Source: Actinomadura syzygii
GTDB taxonomy: Bacteria; Actinomycetota; Actinomycetes; Streptosporangiales; Streptosporangiaceae
Length of the DNA stretch: 64,000 bases
Direction of reading: 5' to 3'
Assembly (NCBI RefSeq): GCF_008085905.1
Contig: NZ_VSFF01000017.1
Span: 124,001 to 188,000, forward strand
Of the stretch, positions 42,917 to 51,380 are shown piece by piece. The notes below the pieces were generated by a model. That model did not search any database and had not been told where the DNA came from. It saw only the letters and a program-made list of their open reading frames with translations. The position numbers and the translations under genes were made by a program. Positions within the stretch are counted from its first letter, which is position 1. Each line of letters starts with the position of its first letter.

Positions 42917-43765
42917 TCACGAGAAAAGCACCGGAATGCGTTCGAGGACGCCTCCCGCGAACGTGTCGTAAAGGCCGAGCGGCTCCAGGTGGACATAACC
43001 GATGTGGCAGTCGCAGACATCGAGGGGGCATGGGCGCGGAGCCAGCGCGTCCAGTGCCGATCCGTCGTAGAGGTTTCCCAGCACGGCCGGGACGAAATGG
43101 CAGCGCCGGACGGTTCCGTCGCCGTCCACGGACACGACTGTGTCGCCCGTCCGGCAGGCGAGGCCGCGGCTCGGGTGCGGGCGGCGGCTCACGGGGAACA
43201 GCGGGTCGATCGCGGTCCACTGGTCGGCCTCGGCGTCGTCGTAGGCGCGGCCCTCGGCGGCGTTGACCCACAGGTAGGTGCCGGAGGGCAGGTCGGCGCG
43301 GAGGCGGCGGGCCGCGTCGAGATGGTCGGGCTGCCCGACGATCCCGACGCTGAACCGCACGCCGCGTCCCGCCAACTCCTGGCACTTGCCGAGGAACCGG
43401 TCGTAGGGCACCTGGCCGGGGTGGTAGGTCGCCCAGAGCGCGAGCCGGGCGAGGTCGGCCTCGGACGTCCACGAGACGCGGTGGCTGAGATTGGTCTGGA
43501 TCGCCACGCGCTCGACGTGGGGCAGGTGGCTCAACTCGACCAGGGCGCGCCGATACCAGGAGCGGACGAGCCCCTCGCCCCACGGCGTGAACAGGACGGA
43601 AATGCGAAAACTCTGTCCCGAGACCCATTCCGTGAACCGTTCGAGGGCCGCACGGTCGGCGTGGAGTTGCTCCGTCGAGTCGCGGCGCTTGGCGAACGGA
43701 CAGTAGGGGCAGTCGTAGTCGCAACTGGCCAATGGGCCCCGGTAGAGGATCGTCAGGTGCTCCAT
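42917..43765 (-). CDS. STM4011-family radical SAM protein
   Basis: This 282-residue enzyme has the radical SAM motif C15-x3-C19-x2-C22 in CDYDCPYC. A second Cys group follows at 204, 222, 246, 251 and 253 (RRCHFVP, then PLDVCDCHIGY), which looks like a SPASM/twitch-type auxiliary iron-sulfur site. Such clusters are typical of enzymes that modify peptides or proteins. Its ATG overlaps the STM4012 stop (TAATG). It is the last gene of a five-gene operon matching the Salmonella STM4011-4015 set, whose function is unknown. Confidence 0.9.
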   Translation of the reverse strand: MEHLTILYRGPLASCDYDCPYCPFAKRRDSTEQLHADRAALERFTEWVSGQSFRISVLFTPWGEGLVRSWYRRALVELSHLPHVERVAIQTNLSHRVSWTSEADLARLALWATYHPGQVPYDRFLGKCQELAGRGVRFSVGIVGQPDHLDAARRLRADLPSGTYLWVNAAEGRAYDDAEADQWTAIDPLFPVSRRPHPSRGLACRTGDTVVSVDGDGTVRRCHFVPAVLGNLYDGSALDALAPRPCPLDVCDCHIGYVHLEPLGLYDTFAGGVLERIPVLFS

Positions 43766-45057
43766 TACCGCACCTCGTAGGACTTCATCCGCGCCCGGAC
43801 GTGCGGTGAGAACAATGCGGGCCCGATGGCGTCGGAGTAGGCGAGCCCTTCGGGGGTGAGGCGCAGAACCTCGCCGGTCGTCTCCAGCCATCCCCGGTCG
43901 TCGAATGAACGTAGTTCGGCGGAAAAGTGGTCGTGCGGATCTGCGTCGAAGCGCGATCGGTAGAGGCCGAGGTCGAGCCCGCTCACCTGGAGGAGCGACT
44001 GGATTAGATGGCGGCGGCGCCGTTCGTCGTCGTCCAGTTCAAAGCCGACGTGGGCGAAGCCGAAATCCTTCTCTGCCACGTATTCGTCGATGATTGAACG
44101 CACCAGCCTTGTTTCCACCGCGTATTCGAACGAGTAGTGCAGGCGGGACGTGTACGAGCGGGCTCCGCAGCCGAGGCCGACCATGCCGTCCGTCTGGCAG
44201 CAGTATTCCGTCCCGTTGGCGGTGGCTCCGGGGAGGCGGAACATCCGCATCGACACCTGCTCGTAGCCTTCGGCCAGGAGGTGGTCGCGGCCGATTCGGT
44301 AGAGGGTGAGGCGCTGGTCGTCCCATTCTCGGGTGCGATGTTCAAGCCCTGTCTTGGGGCGGACGTAGAGGGGATACAGGTAGATCTCCTCTGGCCGCCA
44401 GGCGAGTGCCGCGTCCAGGGAATGCGTCCACGTCCCGGGCGTCTGGCCGTCGATGCCGTAAATGAGGTCGATGTTGAGGGTCGGGAAACCGACTGCGCGA
44501 ATCCGGTCAAGGGCGGCTTCGACTTCCGCGCGTTTCTGCGGACGGACGGCCGCCCGCGCCTCATCGTCCAGGAAGGACTGGACGCCGATGGAAATACGGC
44601 TCGTCCCGCGATCGGCGAGGACGGTCAGCCGGTCGGTGGTGGCGGTGGCCGGTGACGTCTCAACGCCCAGCGGAATCGCGCCGAATCCCGGGAACCGTCC
44701 GGCGATGTCGCAGAGCCGTTCCAGCTCGGGCGCAGTGAGAAAGGTCGGCGTGCCGCCGCCGAAGGCCGCCGTCTCGAACGCCGCGTCGCGGCCCTGCGCA
44801 CCCAGCGCGTCCAGGACGGCGGTGGCCTGCCGGTCGAGCGCGTCCAGGTAGGCCCTGGTCAGCTCTTCGGGAGCACCCGTGCGGGTGAACAGATTGCAGA
44901 AGCCGCACCGCATTTCACAGAAGGGCACGTGGAGGTAGAGGAAGAGGGTGTCGAGGGGCTCGTCCGCCCACACGTCGCGCAGCGGAAGCAACGGCTCCAG
45001 CGGACGGTAGGCGGTCTTGTGCGGATAGGCGTACACATACGCCTCGTAGGGATTCAC
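43765..45057 (-). CDS. STM4012-family radical SAM protein (HemN-like)
   Basis: This 430-residue protein has the HemN-type motif C47-x3-C51-x2-C54 in FCEMRCGFCNLF, GGGTPTFL for SAM binding and a HemN-like C-terminal domain (SGLDLGLYRSRF and RGWLETTGEVLRLTPEGLAYSD). Known HemN relatives decarboxylate coproporphyrinogen or methylate sp2 carbons. The operon context argues against haem synthesis. The GTG start at 45057 overlaps the STM4013 stop. Confidence 0.92.
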   Translation of the reverse strand: MNPYEAYVYAYPHKTAYRPLEPLLPLRDVWADEPLDTLFLYLHVPFCEMRCGFCNLFTRTGAPEELTRAYLDALDRQATAVLDALGAQGRDAAFETAAFGGGTPTFLTAPELERLCDIAGRFPGFGAIPLGVETSPATATTDRLTVLADRGTSRISIGVQSFLDDEARAAVRPQKRAEVEAALDRIRAVGFPTLNIDLIYGIDGQTPGTWTHSLDAALAWRPEEIYLYPLYVRPKTGLEHRTREWDDQRLTLYRIGRDHLLAEGYEQVSMRMFRLPGATANGTEYCCQTDGMVGLGCGARSYTSRLHYSFEYAVETRLVRSIIDEYVAEKDFGFAHVGFELDDDERRRRHLIQSLLQVSGLDLGLYRSRFDADPHDHFSAELRSFDDRGWLETTGEVLRLTPEGLAYSDAIGPALFSPHVRARMKSYEVR

Positions 45058-45881
45058 GGCAGAACGAACTCCCCGTATGGAACTGTCCAGATGACCTCAT
45101 GGCCGAAACGGTGGCCGGTGTGACCGTCCTCGCCGTACGCCGTTCCGTGGTCGGAGCAGACGATGACGAAGCAGGGGCGGCGCATCAGCGCGAACAACCG
45201 GCCGATATGGGCGTCGACGTGGCGGAGCGCGGCGGCATGGCTGGCTCGCGTGTCCCCCTTCGAGCGCGCCTCCTCTTTCGAGCGCGCGGCGTCGTCCAGG
45301 TAGAACCAGTTCGGCTGGTGCAGGGACGCGACGTTCAGCAGCAGGAAAAGGCGGCGTTCGGCGGGCAGCCTCGCTACGATTTCGGCGACGCGGTCGATCT
45401 GGTTGGGCAGCGCTTCCGGGTCGGTCACGCCGAATTCGCGTTCCCAATGGCTCTCGGCGAACAACGACGGAAGCGCGCGTCCCAGTGGCGTCAACTTGTT
45501 GAAGAACCCGACACCGCCGACGCAGACCGTGTGGTACCCGGCGGTGGCCAGCCCGGACGGCAGGTCGGCAGCATCGAACGTCCACGTGCCGGATGCGGTC
45601 GTCTCGCTGCCCGGGAACGTTCCGGCGAAGAGCCGGGGGTGTGACCCGGGGGACGCGGGCGTCGGCAGGAATCCGGCCAGCATCGCGGCATGCGCGGCGT
45701 AGGTGAAACTGCCCGGCGTGTGGCGGCGTTCCCAACGCCCGCCAGGGAGAAGCCCGGTCAGATTCGGTGTCTGACCCGACTCGGCCAACTCCTCGGCCAC
45801 GTCGTACCGGAGCGTGTCGAGCGTTATCAGCAGCAGGTCGTGGGTGCCGATGATGCGGTTCATGTCGTGCATGCGGTTCAC
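45054..45881 (-). CDS. STM4013/SEN3800-family AlkP-fold hydrolase
   Basis: This protein of about 275 residues has sulfatase/alkaline-phosphatase-like metal motifs LLLITLDTLRYDVA and IVCSDHGTAYGEDGHTGHR, with a likely Thr/Ser nucleophile in HTPGSFTYAAHAAMLAG. It has no signal peptide, so it acts in the cytoplasm, probably hydrolysing a phosphate or sulfate ester. GTG at 45881 is preferred because it overlaps the STM4014 stop; ATGs at 45872 and 45863 are in frame and the conserved part starts NRIIGTHD. Confidence 0.88.
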   Translation of the reverse strand: MNRMHDMNRIIGTHDLLLITLDTLRYDVAEELAESGQTPNLTGLLPGGRWERRHTPGSFTYAAHAAMLAGFLPTPASPGSHPRLFAGTFPGSETTASGTWTFDAADLPSGLATAGYHTVCVGGVGFFNKLTPLGRALPSLFAESHWEREFGVTDPEALPNQIDRVAEIVARLPAERRLFLLLNVASLHQPNWFYLDDAARSKEEARSKGDTRASHAAALRHVDAHIGRLFALMRRPCFVIVCSDHGTAYGEDGHTGHRFGHEVIWTVPYGEFVLP

Positions 45882-46951
45882 GCCATACACGCGAAGGACG
45901 ACGCGGCTCGAACCTGGGCGGCGTAGGTGTCGAGCCCTTCCGCCGGGCCGCCGGGGAAACCGGTCAGCCCCGGAAGCAGGTCGCCGAACGCGTTGACCTC
46001 GCCGACCTCCATGTGGCGCATGCCCTGACCGATGAGCAGGTCGACTCCCACCATCAGGCTGCCGGGGAAACAGGCGGCTGCCCGCGCGCACACGTCCATT
46101 GCCCGTCGCCACCCCGCCTCACCCAACGCGCTTTGCACAGCGGAGACATCTCCCCTGGTTCCACCCAAATGAAGGTTCGTCATCGGATGACGGCTGGTGC
46201 GGACGACCGCGTGCGTGGGTTCGGCGTCAATGACGACCACACGCAGGTCGAACACGCGCCCGCCGACCGTGGCCTTGGGCAGCCACCGCTCGACGTGCAG
46301 GCCGTCCGGGGCGAGCGCGTCGATGAGCGCGGCGACCTCGTCCTCGGTCTGGTAGGTGCGGACGCGCAGCGAGTTGACCAACCGGTCGCCCGCCATCAGG
46401 GCCGACGTGACCGCCCTGACTCGTCCCGGCGCGGTCTGCACGGCCACGACCCCCGAGGCCGACGAACCGTGCGCGGGCTTGACGAACACGCGCCGCAGCC
46501 CCGCCTCGGACATCCGGGCGCGGAGCGCCGCGTAGCCGTCCACCTGCGGCAACGCGAGCGGGACGGGCACCCCGGCGGCCCGCAGCCGCGCGTGCGTCGC
46601 CCGCTTGTCGAACATGACCCCGATCTCGTCGACGTCGCCGAGCAGGCGGGCCCCGGACGCCGACGCCGCCACGGACAGCCGCCGCAGCGCGGCCGTGAAC
46701 GTCCGGTGCCAGCGCGCGCCGCCGCCCACCCGGGTGGGCGCACCCGGACCGCGCAGCAGCGCGTCGGCCTCGGCGTCCTCTCCCGGCGAGTCGACGCGGA
46801 GCAGGTCGCCGGGAGCAAGGACGATCTCGGCCCCGCGCAGCACGTCCGTCCAGGGAATGAGCCGGGGTTCGGGCAGCCCGGCCGACCGGCAGGCCGCCGC
46901 GAACAGCGCGGGACGCCGGTCGCCGGGCGTGCCGACGACGGCGAACGTCAT
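45878..46951 (-). CDS. STM4014-family ATP-grasp protein
   Basis: This 357-residue protein has an ATP-grasp fold of the RimK/glutathione-synthetase kind. The nucleotide-binding Lys lies in VFVKPAHGSSASGVVAVQ, a basic patch in DLRVVVIDAEPTHAVVRTSR and the Mg-binding end in MEVGEVNAFGDLLPGL. It should ligate a carboxylate to an amine or thiol, for example adding an amino acid to, or cyclising, a peptide. It is the second gene of the operon, 31 bp after STM4015. Confidence 0.9.
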   Translation of the reverse strand: MTFAVVGTPGDRRPALFAAACRSAGLPEPRLIPWTDVLRGAEIVLAPGDLLRVDSPGEDAEADALLRGPGAPTRVGGGARWHRTFTAALRRLSVAASASGARLLGDVDEIGVMFDKRATHARLRAAGVPVPLALPQVDGYAALRARMSEAGLRRVFVKPAHGSSASGVVAVQTAPGRVRAVTSALMAGDRLVNSLRVRTYQTEDEVAALIDALAPDGLHVERWLPKATVGGRVFDLRVVVIDAEPTHAVVRTSRHPMTNLHLGGTRGDVSAVQSALGEAGWRRAMDVCARAAACFPGSLMVGVDLLIGQGMRHMEVGEVNAFGDLLPGLTGFPGGPAEGLDTYAAQVRAASSFACMA

Positions 46952-46982
46952 CCCGCGCCCACGGGACGGCGCCGCAGGCCGA

Positions 46983-47942
46983 TCATTCGGACACCGCGAT
47001 GTACTGCCACTCGCCGTCCGGCTTCTCCTGGTCGTCGAGGTCGACGTCGACGCCGGGCAGCGCGATCCGCACCCGCTCCACCATGGCGTCCGAAAGGAAG
47101 TGGTGGTGCAGGTCGAGCTTCCGCAGATGGGTGAGCGGCTGGCCGGACAGCAGCGCCTCGGCGCCCTGGTCGGTGAGGATGCCCATCGCGAGGCTCAGCG
47201 ACTCCAGCCGCGCGACGATCGGCGCGCCCGCGACGGCGGCGGCGATCTCGTCCTGGATCTCGCTGTCCTCCAGGCCGAGGTGGCGCAGGGCGGGGAAGCG
47301 CTCGCCGCCGAGGAACGGCGCGAGGTCGGCGGTGGTCGCGTCGCCGCCGTAGTTCCCCTCGCCGAGCCACAGGTCGAGGTGCTCCAGGTTCGGCAGGTCG
47401 CTCGCGCCCACGGCGCGGACGACGGTCGCCGGGAGCCCGCCCGACTCGAACCGCAGCGTCGTCAGCCTCTCGCTCCGGATCGGGTCGAGCGACAGGCCCT
47501 GCGAGCCGCGGACCTCGAACCGCTCCAGGCCGGGGAACGCGGTGAACAGCGGCGAGATGTCGGAGTGCTCGATCCAGGAGATCTCCGACTCCTCACCGGT
47601 GATGTCGCCCAGGAAGAGCGACCGCAGCTTCGGGAAGGACGGGGCGGCCTCCGCCAGCAGGGCGGCCGGGTCGGCGACGTTGTCGTCGTAGGACGCGCCC
47701 CAGTAGCCGATGACGAGCGCGGTGACCTCGGTGGTGTCGACCGTGGTCAGGAAGCGCTGGAAGACGTCCGCGAAGGGCTCGTCGTCGAAGAACGTCCCGA
47801 CGTGCCAGGCGGCCTCGGCGGCGGCCGGGAGGTCGTCGGCCTTCGCGGAGCCGGTGCCGGATTCGTCGTCCGACCCCGGCTCCGCGTTGAATATGGCCAC
47901 CGGCAGCCCGGCGAACTCCTCAAGATGCTGATAAACGCCCAT
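46983..47942 (-). CDS. STM4015-family leucine-rich-repeat protein
   Basis: This 319-residue acidic protein has leucine-rich repeats over about residues 100-290 (for example LPNLEHLDLWLGEGN, FPALRHLGLEDSEI, LTHLRKLDLHHHFLSD) and a C-terminal tail ending DGEWQYIAVSE. It has no catalytic motif. As first gene of the operon (AAGGGG before the ATG), it may be the substrate, scaffold or recognition subunit for the modifying enzymes that follow. A 70-bp gap without a strong terminator separates it from metQ upstream. Confidence 0.9.
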   Translation of the reverse strand: MGVYQHLEEFAGLPVAIFNAEPGSDDESGTGSAKADDLPAAAEAAWHVGTFFDDEPFADVFQRFLTTVDTTEVTALVIGYWGASYDDNVADPAALLAEAAPSFPKLRSLFLGDITGEESEISWIEHSDISPLFTAFPGLERFEVRGSQGLSLDPIRSERLTTLRFESGGLPATVVRAVGASDLPNLEHLDLWLGEGNYGGDATTADLAPFLGGERFPALRHLGLEDSEIQDEIAAAVAGAPIVARLESLSLAMGILTDQGAEALLSGQPLTHLRKLDLHHHFLSDAMVERVRIALPGVDVDLDDQEKPDGEWQYIAVSE

Positions 47943-48012
47943 GGGTCCCCTTCATGCGATCGTGGAACCATGTCCTATCAGGAGCCGAGGACAGAACGCC
48001 GCGCTTTCCGGA

Positions 48013-48828
48013 TCAAGAGGCGATCAGCACCGACCCCTTGTACTTGTCCTCGACGAACTTCTTGACCTCGGGGCCCTGCAGCAGCTTGACGAGCTTCTTC
48101 ACGCGCTCGTCGTCCTTGTTCTCCGGCAGGGTGACGACGCCGTTCGCGTACGGGTTGCCCTCGGGCTTCTCCGCGGCGAGCGCGTCCTTGTTCGGCGCGA
48201 GGCCCGCCTCGATCGCGTAGTTGCCGTTGATCACCGAGAGATCGACGTCCTCCAGGGAGCGGGGCAGCTGCGCGGCCTTCAGCGGCTTGAACTTCAGGCC
48301 CTTCGGGTTGCTCGTGATGTCGCGCTCGGTCGCGCTGGCGGGCGCGTCCGGCTTCAGCGTGATCAGCCCGTTCGCGGCGAGGAGCTTCAGCGAGCGCCCC
48401 TCGTTCGCCGGGTCGTTCGGGACGGCGACGGTCGCGCCCTTCGGGACGTCCTGCAGGCTCTTCAGCTTCTTGGAGTAGACGCCGAGCGGCTCCAGGTGGA
48501 CGGGCGCGACGAACGACAGCTTCTTCCCGGACTTCTTCTCGAACTCCTCCATGAACGGCACGTGCTGGAAGTAGTTGGCCGTGACCTGCTTCTCCGTCAG
48601 CGCGGTGTTCGGCTGCTGGTAGTCGCTGAACGTCACGATCTCGATCTTGAGGCCCTCCTTGGCGGCCAGATTGTCCTTGACGTAGGACAGGATGTCGCCG
48701 TGCGGGACGGGGTTGACCGCGACCTTCAGCGGCGCGTCCGGATCGTCCGACGCCGCCGAGGAGCCGCAGGCGGTCAGCCCCGCGAGGAGACCGACGGAGG
48801 CCAGTGCGACTGTGATCTTGCGAAGCAC
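48013..48828 (-). CDS. metQ: Methionine ABC transporter substrate-binding lipoprotein
   Basis: This 271-residue protein has a lipoprotein signal ending LLAGLTACGSS (lipobox Cys near residue 20) and a NLPA/MetQ domain with ANYFQHVPFMEEF, VAPVHLEPLGVYSKK and SVINGNYAIEAGL. It binds D/L-methionine outside the membrane and delivers it to MetNI. The GTG start at 48828 has AGAAGGG upstream. It is the third gene of metN-metI-metQ. Confidence 0.94.
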   Translation of the reverse strand: MLRKITVALASVGLLAGLTACGSSAASDDPDAPLKVAVNPVPHGDILSYVKDNLAAKEGLKIEIVTFSDYQQPNTALTEKQVTANYFQHVPFMEEFEKKSGKKLSFVAPVHLEPLGVYSKKLKSLQDVPKGATVAVPNDPANEGRSLKLLAANGLITLKPDAPASATERDITSNPKGLKFKPLKAAQLPRSLEDVDLSVINGNYAIEAGLAPNKDALAAEKPEGNPYANGVVTLPENKDDERVKKLVKLLQGPEVKKFVEDKYKGSVLIAS

Positions 48829-48848
48829 GACAGGTGCCCTTCTCTTGG

Positions 48849-49505
48849 TTAGCGGTGGGTCAGCCGGCGGGACACGAGGTCCCCCGCCGCCTGGATGACC
48901 AGGACGATGACGATGAGCAGCGCGACGGTGGCGACCATGACCTTGGTCTCGAAGCGCTCGTAGCCGTAGACGACGGCGAGGTTGCCGAGCCCGCCGCCGC
49001 CGACCGTGCCGGCCATGGCGGTGTAGCCGATCAGCGCGATCACGGTGACGGTCAGCCCGGACACCAGGCCGGGGCGCGCCTCGCGCAGCATGACCTTGCC
49101 GACGATCTCGCGGCGGGTGGCGCCCATCGCGTCCGCCGCGGCGATGACGCCCGGGTCGACCTCGCGCAGCGCGATCTCGACGAGCCGCGCGTAGAACGGG
49201 ATGGCGCCGACGGTCAGCGGGACGATCGCGGCCGCGTTCCCGATGCTGGTGCCGACGACCGTCCGGGTGAACGGGATGATCGCCACCATCAGGATCAGGA
49301 ACGGCAGCGACCGCCCGATGTTGACGACCACGCCGAGCGCCCGGTTGACCGGGGGTGCGGGCAGCAGCCCGCCGCGCTCGGTGATCACGAGCAGCACGCC
49401 GAACAGCAGCCCGAGGACGGCGGTGAACAGCGTCGCGACGCCCGTCATGTAGAGGGTGTCGACCGTGGCGGGCCACAGCAGCGGCATGACCTCGTCCCAG
49501 CTCAT
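48849..49505 (-). CDS. metI: Methionine ABC transporter permease
   Basis: This 218-residue permease has about five transmembrane helices and the MetI coupling loop DAMGATRREIVGKVMLREA that contacts MetN. It overlaps the metN stop by 4 bp (ATGA) and precedes metQ by 20 bp. Confidence 0.94.
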   Translation of the reverse strand: MSWDEVMPLLWPATVDTLYMTGVATLFTAVLGLLFGVLLVITERGGLLPAPPVNRALGVVVNIGRSLPFLILMVAIIPFTRTVVGTSIGNAAAIVPLTVGAIPFYARLVEIALREVDPGVIAAADAMGATRREIVGKVMLREARPGLVSGLTVTVIALIGYTAMAGTVGGGGLGNLAVVYGYERFETKVMVATVALLIVIVLVIQAAGDLVSRRLTHR

Positions 49506-50536
49506 CGGACGTCCTCCTCGGGGGTTCGGAGTTCCACGGGCGTTCGGAGTTCCACGGAGAGCCCGGCCTCGCGGAGGAAGGCGAGCTGGGCGGCGTTCAT
49601 GGACGGGTCGCCGGGCAGTTCGAGGCGGAGGCGTCCGACGCGCTCGCCGCCGACCGTCTCGACGGCGCCGCCGAGGATGTTGACGTCCACCGAGTACTTG
49701 CGGGCCAGCGCCGACACGAACGGCTCGTCGGTGGCGCCGCCGGTGAACGTGACCTCGACCAGGGTGGTGCCGGGGCGCGGTTCGGCGGGCGGCAGCGGGA
49801 ACAGGCCGTGCGCGAGTTCCGATCCGGGGCGGGCGAGCAGCCCGGTCACCGGCCCCGACTCGGTGATCCAGCCGTCCCGCATGACGGCGGCCGAGTCGCA
49901 GATGCTCTTGACCACGCCCATCTCGTGCGTGATCAGCAGGATCGTGAGGCCGAGCCGCCGGTTGAGGTCGCGGAGCAGTTCGAGGATCGACGCGGTCGTC
50001 TCCGGGTCGAGCGCGGACGTCGCCTCGTCCGACAGGAGCACCTTCGGACGTCCGGCGAGCGCGCGGGCGATGCCGACGCGCTGCTTCTGCCCGCCGGAGA
50101 TCTGCGCCGGGTACGCCTTCGCGTGGTCGGTGAGCCCGACGAGGTCCAGGAGTTCGGCGACCCGGCGGGCGCGCTCGCCGCGCGGCACGCCCATGACCTC
50201 CAGCGGGAACGCGACGTTCCCGGCGACCGTCCGGCTGCCGAGCAGGCCGAAGTGCTGGTGGATCATGCCGATGCCCTGCCGGGCCTTCCGCAGCCGCCCG
50301 CCGCGGAGGGCGAGCAGGTCCCGGCCGTCCACGACGACCCGCCCGGAGTCCGGACGTTCCAGCAGGTTGACGCAGCGCAACAGGGTGCTCTTCCCGGCGC
50401 CGCTGCGACCGAGCACACCGAAGACCTCACCCTCGGCGACGGTCAGGTCGACGCCGTCGACGGCGGTCACCTCGCGGCCGCGACCGCGATAGACCTTTCT
50501 GAGTTTTTCGATCTGAATCACAGGAAACCAGTTCAT
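49502..50536 (-). CDS. metN: Methionine ABC transporter ATPase
   Basis: This 344-residue ATPase has Walker A GRSGAGKST, signature AQISGGQKQRVGIARAL, Walker B KVLLSDEATSALDPE, the switch His in LLITHEMGVV and a C-terminal NIL/ACT-like domain (about 265-340) that in E. coli MetN binds methionine to inhibit transport. The start is ATG at 50536 or GTG at 50521. Upstream DNA is repeat-rich and I could not find a SAM riboswitch in it. Confidence 0.93.
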   Translation of the reverse strand: MNWFPVIQIEKLRKVYRGRGREVTAVDGVDLTVAEGEVFGVLGRSGAGKSTLLRCVNLLERPDSGRVVVDGRDLLALRGGRLRKARQGIGMIHQHFGLLGSRTVAGNVAFPLEVMGVPRGERARRVAELLDLVGLTDHAKAYPAQISGGQKQRVGIARALAGRPKVLLSDEATSALDPETTASILELLRDLNRRLGLTILLITHEMGVVKSICDSAAVMRDGWITESGPVTGLLARPGSELAHGLFPLPPAEPRPGTTLVEVTFTGGATDEPFVSALARKYSVDVNILGGAVETVGGERVGRLRLELPGDPSMNAAQLAFLREAGLSVELRTPVELRTPEEDVR

Positions 50537-50771
50537 CGGGGTCGCCGGATGGGCGGCGACGGCGGGCGGGAGCGGACGGCCACACGCTGGATGCGAACGA
50601 CCAAGGAGGCGGATCACCTCGCGATGGGCGACCGGTCGCGGCGAAGGCGACGGACGCGAACCGCGATTCGCGACACCCCCGGCCACACGATTCGCACCGC
50701 GATGCGGACCGCACTGGCAGCACGACCGCAGTGCGCCACAGACCGCGATCCCAGCGCGGAGCGCGATCCCG

Positions 50772-50981
50772 CTGGACCGGGACGCGACGCTGACCGCAGT
50801 CTCAAGCCTGGGACGCGACGCGACGCCGACCGCGATTCAGCCTGGACCGCAGCGCGACGCCGACCGCGAGCCCTACCTGGACCGCGATGCGATGCCGAGC
50901 GCGGTCCCAACGTGGACCGCGACGCGGCGGCGACTGCGATCACGGCGTGGCCGCGATGCGGTGCCGACCGCTAGCGCGGAT
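50772..50981. repeat. Degenerate 35-bp minisatellite, six units
   Basis: Units beginning CTGGACCG or GTGGACCG start at 50772, 50808, 50842, 50877, 50912 and 50947, a period of 34-36 bp. The rough consensus is CTGGACCGCGACGCGACG followed by CCGACCGCGATTCCAAC. The period is not a multiple of three and the units have diverged. A partial unit may precede at about 50741. Confidence 0.7.
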
Positions 50982-51310
50982 GCGACGCGGAAGGCGGAGG
51001 CGTTGCTGCGCGTGAAGCTGGGCGCGGCTTGGCCGGGTGGGAGTTGGTCAGGAGCGGCCCGGCGGGTAGGGGGCGTGGGCCAGGAGGTGACGTTGGATGT
51101 TCATGACGGCTCGTGTGTCGGGGACTCGCTCGCTTCGGGGCGCGAGGCTCAGGCGGCAGGGGCCCTCAGCGGTCACACATTCGACGACAGCGCGCACGGC
51201 GAGCGGACCGCGCGGCCGACATGGTCGGCGGGCGGTGCTCAGGGAACGGGCGCACGAAGGTCACGTCAGCAGTAAACCGCCTCGACACCAATGACGCAAA
51301 CCTTGGCGGT

Positions 51311-51359
51311 GTTGCCTCCACCACAACGTTGCCTCCCCACAGCGTTGCCTTCCCACAGG
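51311..51359. repeat. Three tandem 16-17-bp repeats
   Basis: GTTGCCTCCACCACAAC (51311-51327), GTTGCCTCCCCACAGC (51328-51343) and GTTGCCTTCCCACAGG (51344-51359) lie just past the stop of the DUF4097 gene. Confidence 0.75.
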
Positions 51360-51380
51360 CACGTCCTGGAGAAGGTGTCG

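Larger units (their letters stand above)
50537..51380. other. Repeat-rich non-coding region upstream of metN
   Basis: This 844-bp region has no supported gene. It holds the 35-bp degenerate repeats at 50772-50981 and the 16-bp tandem repeats at 51311-51359. Frames across it encode Arg/Asp-rich or Arg/Pro-rich strings typical of repeats. The metN promoter must be here. An 18-codon minus-strand frame at 51048-51104 lacks a ribosome binding site. Confidence 0.6.

Noticed and set aside
43765..45057. Coproporphyrinogen oxidase (HemN/HemW) assignment
   Set aside because: The radical SAM core is HemN-like, but operon partners and the N-terminal sequence fit the STM4012 family instead.
51048..51104. 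18-codon minus-strand frame MNIQRHLLAHAPYPPGRS
   Set aside because: It could be a leader peptide, but there is no ribosome binding site and it is about 510 bp from metN.
50537..51380. SAM riboswitch upstream of metN
   Set aside because: I looked for SAM-type aptamer cores on the minus strand and saw none; the region is dominated by repeats. A covariance-model search would settle it.
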